Below, piece by piece: positions 63,700 to 64,000 of a DNA stretch of 64,000 bases (position 1 is its first letter; every line of letters begins with the position of its first letter). The position numbers and the translations under genes are program-made. Origin of the DNA: DAITAZ01 sp036824045 (GTDB taxonomy: Bacteria; Pseudomonadota; Gammaproteobacteria; Burkholderiales; Rhodocyclaceae). The stretch is from NCBI GenBank assembly GCA_036824045.1, contig DAITAZ010000014.1:1-64000 (forward strand). Direction: 5' to 3'. The notes under the pieces are model-generated. The model saw nothing but the letters and a program-made list of their open reading frames with translations. It was not told the origin of the DNA and made no database searches.

Positions 63700-64000
63700 A
63701 GCCGCCCCACCTGCTGCGGCAAGTCGCCAGCAAGGGCCGACAGGCCGGCATGGTGCTCGTGCTCGGCTTGGTGGTGCTGGTGGTGCTCACCCTGCTGGTG
63801 GTTTCCATGTACCGGATGAGCGTGATCGAGCTCAAGATCGGCGGCGCCAGCCACATCGAAGCGGCCAACTTCGCCAACGCGGAAGTCGGGATCAACCAGT
63901 TCATCGAGCACAGTTTCGGTTACTTCGCCCCTGGCTGCCTGGGGCTGCCCCGCACCGACCCGGCCAGCTGCTTCTTTTCCACCGGTAGCGGCCGCAAGGA
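63693..64000 (+). CDS. pilX: Type IV pilus assembly protein PilX (partial, right end off the window)
   Basis: 102 codons of a PilX-type minor pilin. GTG start at 63693 with AGGAG upstream; leader ends RQAG and is followed by MVLVLGLVVLVVLTLLVVSM, then the family helix YRMSVIELKIGGASHIEAANFANAEVGINQF-type sequence. Overlaps pilW by 7 nt. The rest lies beyond the window; pilY1 is the usual next gene but cannot be seen. Confidence 0.9.
   Translation, partial: MLKPPHLLRQVASKGRQAGMVLVLGLVVLVVLTLLVVSMYRMSVIELKIGGASHIEAANFANAEVGINQFIEHSFGYFAPGCLGLPRTDPASCFFSTGSGRK

Overview
The window looks like a chromosomal stretch of a GC-rich betaproteobacterium, with Rhodocyclales or a neighbouring order as the best guess. 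This rests on recognisable gene neighbourhoods (rpsP-rimM-trmD-rplS; lolB-ispE-tRNA-Gln-prs-rplY-pth-ychF; ftsY-ftsE-ftsX next to two M16 peptidases, rsmD and coaD; glnA with ntrBC; ccoI-ccoS; a phasin) and on the character of the proteins. No rRNA, CRISPR array, insertion sequence, phage or plasmid gene was seen. Coding density is very high, and many genes overlap by a few bases.

Layout. 1-2.7 kb: succinyl-CoA synthetase (sucD cut by the left edge, sucC) and a DUF2889 protein. 2.9-10.1 kb: a soluble PAS histidine kinase, then the nitrogen block ntrC, ntrB, a DUF4124 protein and glnA on the minus strand. Upstream of glnA lie a sigma-54 promoter and three NtrC-type palindromes. 10.3-14.5 kb: rhodanese, nadA, an EEP-family hydrolase, clsB and a CoA-binding protein. 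14.5-29.8 kb: a mostly minus-strand housekeeping stretch (gluQ, ychF, pth, rplY, prs, tRNA-Gln, ispE, lolB, a TPR lipoprotein, a ferredoxin, coaD, rsmD, two M16 peptidases), interrupted by plus-strand mutM and a dynamin-like GTPase. 29.9-34.5 kb: ftsY-ftsE-ftsX converging on rpsP-rimM-trmD-rplS. 34.6-39.3 kb: an OmpR/EnvZ-type two-component pair and groES-groEL, which carries both a sigma-32-like promoter and a degenerate CIRCE element.

39.5-56.3 kb is rich in signalling and efflux genes: a periplasmic binding protein/PAS kinase/single-domain response regulator trio; a TetR repressor divergent from a three-gene RND efflux operon; then a CheB-CheR-PAS fusion, a separate PAS kinase, a FixJ-like regulator and a small STAS-like protein. 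56.4-60 kb: a phasin gene with a near-consensus promoter surrounded by TGC-N3-GCA palindromes, then ccoS and ccoI (cytochrome cbb3 oxidase assembly and copper). 60.2-64 kb: a TonB-like protein and a minor-pilin operon (pilE-like, fimT-like, pilV, pilW, pilX), cut by the right edge.

How it fits together. Most of the window is core metabolism, translation and envelope biogenesis. The less ordinary parts are the three sensory modules at 2.9, 39.5 and 50-56 kb, whose stimuli cannot be read from sequence, and several compact regulatory regions (glnA, groESL, RND operon, phaP) whose sites can be read directly. I did not find a clearly new defence or mobile system. The best candidates for new biology are the binding-protein/kinase/regulator trio, the CheB-CheR-PAS cluster with a split-off kinase, and the stand-alone dynamin-like GTPase.
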